A stretch of 6,119 nt of DNA from Streptomyces sp. NRRL F-5630 (lineage in GTDB: Bacteria > Actinomycetota > Actinomycetes > Streptomycetales > Streptomycetaceae): assembly GCF_000719475.1 (NCBI RefSeq), contig NZ_JOGO01000135.1:1-6119 (forward strand), written 5' to 3'. A model generated the notes under the pieces. It worked only from the letters and a program-made list of their open reading frames with translations. It was not told the DNA's origin and ran no database searches. Below are positions 4,440 to 6,119 of this stretch, in pieces. The position numbers were made by a program, and so were the translations under genes. Each line of letters begins with the position of its first letter. The stretch's first letter is position 1.

Positions 4440-5923
4440 TACGGCTCGTGACTCGCGTACGGCCCCCGGTCCGCGCGCGGGTGCGGGACGAGCAGGCGGG
4501 CGAGGTCCACGGCGCCCGCGACGCGCAGGGCGACGGATTCCGCGTACTGGGCGTCGGAGCGGTCGAAGGCGTGGCGGCCGGGGCCGCGCAGAAACGTCAC
4601 GACACCTAGCGTGAGACCGCGGCTGCGCAGCACGGCACAGAGCGCGTGCTCGGTCTCGCGGGGCCAGCGGTGGCGGTGCGACCAGTCCTCGCGCTCCTCG
4701 TCGTCGACGCCGCCGTGCCAGCTCGTGCGCACCGCGCCCGAGCGGCGCACCGCCCGCACGGCCGGGTGCGCCTCGCCGTAGCCGACCGGCAGCCCGACCC
4801 CCGCGAGCGCGGTGCGCAGCGGGCCCGGACTTCCACCGGGGGTCATCGCGCCTCGCACGAGACGCGGCGTTCCGCCATTGCCCTCGGGTTCGTGGTGCGC
4901 CGCGGGGGTGTCGAGGAGGTCGACGAAGGCGTGGTCGGCGAAACCGGCGAGGGCGAAGTCGAGGTGGACCATGACCGCCTCGCCCGGGTCCTCGCACTCC
5001 GCCGCGGCGCGTGCGGCACGCTGCGACTGCCCGGAGCGGAAGCGCAGCTGCGCACTCTCCTGCTCGGCGAGCCGCGCCTCGGTCACGTCCTGGAAGAACC
5101 AGCCGACGCCGAGCGGCACGGGCTCCTCACTGAGCGGCGAGGAGAGCCGTACGAAGCCCGAGCGCCAGCAGCGCCGCGTGCGCTCCTCCTCCTCGCGGAC
5201 CGTGACCCACAGCTCGGCGGGGGCGGGCGGGGCGCCTTCGGCGAGCACGTGCGTGAGCGCGCTCTCCAGTTCCTCGACACCCTGGCCGAGGATGTCGGCG
5301 AGCGGGCGGCCGAGCAACGCCGTCCGGCCGGTGCCGAGCGCGCGGGCCGCGTAGGCGTTGACCGCGGCGGGCCGCAGATCGGCGTCGACGAGCACGACGC
5401 CCCAGGCGGCCTCGTCGAAGAGCGCCTCGCCGAGCGCTATGGAGCGCTCCAGGTCTATCTGCGTGTGGACCTCGCTGAAGGCGCAGTACACCCCGGCGGG
5501 GCGGCCGTCGGTGTCCCGTACGGCGGCGGACTGGACGCGGACGAGGACGCGACCGCCGTCCTTCGTGAGCAGCGCGAACTCGTGCACCTGCCGTCCCGGC
5601 GCGCGCATCGCGGCGGCGAGCGAACGCCACATGTCGCCCGCGTCGGCCTCACGCGCGGCCCAGCCGCCGAAACCCTGCCGCCCGACCGCCTCCTCCGGGG
5701 ACCAGCCGAGGATGCGCTCCGCCTCGCGGTTCCAGTGCGTGACGACGCCGTCCGTGTCGAGCGCGCACAATGCTGCGTCCATGCCGTCGAGAAGGGCGGC
5801 GAGAAGCTCGGAGTCATCGCTCCCGGCAGCGCCGTGCGCCGGCTCCGCGGCACCCTGCCCGTCCATGGCCCCGCCCCGAGCGCTCGGATCGTCCGTGGTC
5901 CCACCGCGCCGGGAAACACTCAC
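4430..5923 (-). CDS. Two-PAS plus GAF-like sensor protein without output domain
   Basis: This 497-residue protein has no signal peptide or membrane segment. An acidic, low-complexity N-terminus (1-37) precedes a first PAS domain (about 38-158; ALCALDTDGVVTHWNREAE, ILGWSPEEAVGR, then LLTKDGGRVLVRV and YCAFSEV). A second PAS domain follows (about 165-285; GVVLVDADLRPAAVNAYAA, LGRPLADIL, then FVRLSSPL and GWFFQDVTEAR). The C-terminal third (about 300-477) looks like a degenerate GAF domain ending HALCAVLRSRG, LGVVTFLRG and AESVALRVAGAVDLA. I see no kinase, PP2C, GGDEF or HTH domain, although this PAS/GAF order often precedes a SpoIIE-type phosphatase in Streptomyces. It may act by protein-protein contact. 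GTG 5923 is chosen because AGGGGG lies seven bases upstream. ATG 5866, behind GGGGCGGGG, is a second candidate. The gene is convergent with the SIS gene, with no sign of an operon. Confidence 0.88.
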   Translation of the reverse strand: MSVSRRGGTTDDPSARGGAMDGQGAAEPAHGAAGSDDSELLAALLDGMDAALCALDTDGVVTHWNREAERILGWSPEEAVGRQGFGGWAAREADAGDMWRSLAAAMRAPGRQVHEFALLTKDGGRVLVRVQSAAVRDTDGRPAGVYCAFSEVHTQIDLERSIALGEALFDEAAWGVVLVDADLRPAAVNAYAARALGTGRTALLGRPLADILGQGVEELESALTHVLAEGAPPAPAELWVTVREEEERTRRCWRSGFVRLSSPLSEEPVPLGVGWFFQDVTEARLAEQESAQLRFRSGQSQRAARAAAECEDPGEAVMVHLDFALAGFADHAFVDLLDTPAAHHEPEGNGGTPRLVRGAMTPGGSPGPLRTALAGVGLPVGYGEAHPAVRAVRRSGAVRTSWHGGVDDEEREDWSHRHRWPRETEHALCAVLRSRGLTLGVVTFLRGPGRHAFDRSDAQYAESVALRVAGAVDLARLLVPHPRADRGPYASHEPYGE

Positions 5924-5930
5924 CCTGGCA

Positions 5931-5936
5931 CCCCCT
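5931..5936 (-). promoter_or_regulatory. Ribosome binding site deciding the PAS gene start
   Basis: AGGGGG on the minus strand lies seven bases before GTG 5923. It is the best Shine-Dalgarno match near the 5' end. It favours GTG 5923 over ATG 5866 and over the far upstream start at 6064, whose extra residues show no domain character. Confidence 0.6.
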
Positions 5937-5941
5937 GCCGT

Positions 5942-5960
5942 ACGTACGCCATTCGTACGT
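5942..5960. promoter_or_regulatory. Inverted repeat ACGTACG-N5-CGTACGT before the PAS gene
   Basis: Perfect 7-bp arms (5942-5948 and 5954-5960) flank the spacer CCATT, six bases upstream of the Shine-Dalgarno sequence. The location suits either a repressor site at the transcription start or a small leader hairpin near the ribosome binding site. The arms are self-complementary, so the same site can also be read as two ACGT-centred palindromes. No known regulator is assigned. Confidence 0.4.
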
Positions 5961-6112
5961 CTGCCTTGCCTGCGCCGAATTGAACTCCACCGTGACACAG
6001 CACACAGCGGCTTCGCGTAAATCGTTGCGCGGCAGTGATGCGGGTGAGGGGCGGCGGGGTGCACGTGGGGGGCGTGTTCGGGGGCGCGTTTACGGTCCGA
6101 GAGGGGGCCGCC

Positions 6113-6119
6113 ACGGAGG
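6113..6119 (+). promoter_or_regulatory. Shine-Dalgarno-like ACGGAGG at the right edge
   Basis: The window ends in ACGGAGG, a strong ribosome-binding match for this group. A plus-strand gene divergent from the PAS gene may start about 5-10 bases beyond the edge. No start codon is visible, so this is a prediction only. Confidence 0.3.

Larger units (their letters stand above)
5924..6119. other. Intergenic 5' region of the PAS gene running to the window edge
   Basis: It holds the PAS leader and, presumably, promoters for the PAS gene and possibly for a divergent gene to the right. I could not identify a credible -35/-10 pair on either strand. A short minus-strand frame across it (5920-6114) has no coding character and is not accepted. 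Confidence 0.4.

Noticed and set aside
4646..5983. 445-codon plus-strand frame opposite the PAS gene
   Set aside because: The minus-strand PAS protein has clear domains; this frame has mirror composition (Arg, Leu, Glu, Val, Ala) expected from antisense high-GC DNA.

Overview
The window looks like ordinary chromosomal DNA from a Streptomyces species or a close actinomycete. GC content is very high, codon third positions are almost all G or C, in-frame TTA was not noticed in the genes I read, and the gene set is familiar from Streptomyces. Four genes are well supported. In order they are an alpha/beta hydrolase (minus strand), an IdeR/DmdR1-type iron-dependent repressor (minus), a SIS-domain phosphosugar-binding protein of the UPF0309 type (plus), and a two-PAS-plus-GAF-like sensor protein (minus).

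Layout. Bases 1-79 may hold the 3' tail of an unidentified plus-strand gene. Bases 80-832 have no convincing gene. The hydrolase occupies 833-1687, with a candidate promoter and a 6-bp inverted repeat upstream of it. A long gene-free stretch (1688-2557) holds two strong hairpins, several inverted repeats and an A-rich patch, and ends at a GC-rich hairpin that probably terminates the repressor transcript. The repressor (2558-3250) and the SIS gene (3533-4375) are divergent across a 282-bp spacer. The SIS gene and the PAS gene (4430-5923) are convergent across 54 bp, with one nested inverted repeat between them. The last 196 bases are intergenic and end in a Shine-Dalgarno-like sequence that may belong to a plus-strand gene starting just outside the window.

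Function. The clearest gene is the iron repressor. Every residue expected of the DtxR/IdeR metal sites and the main DNA-contact residues are present. From memory, the SIS gene is also next to dmdR1 in S. coelicolor, so this is probably conserved synteny, not a dedicated pathway. Nothing links the hydrolase or the PAS protein to iron, and I saw no iron-box-like operator.

I did not find a new multi-gene system. The points most worth a second look are the hydrolase with Gly where the nucleophilic Ser should be, the long reading frame antisense to the repressor (compare the adm gene reported opposite dmdR1 in S. coelicolor), and the structured intergenic DNA at about 1863-1983 and 2199-2264.
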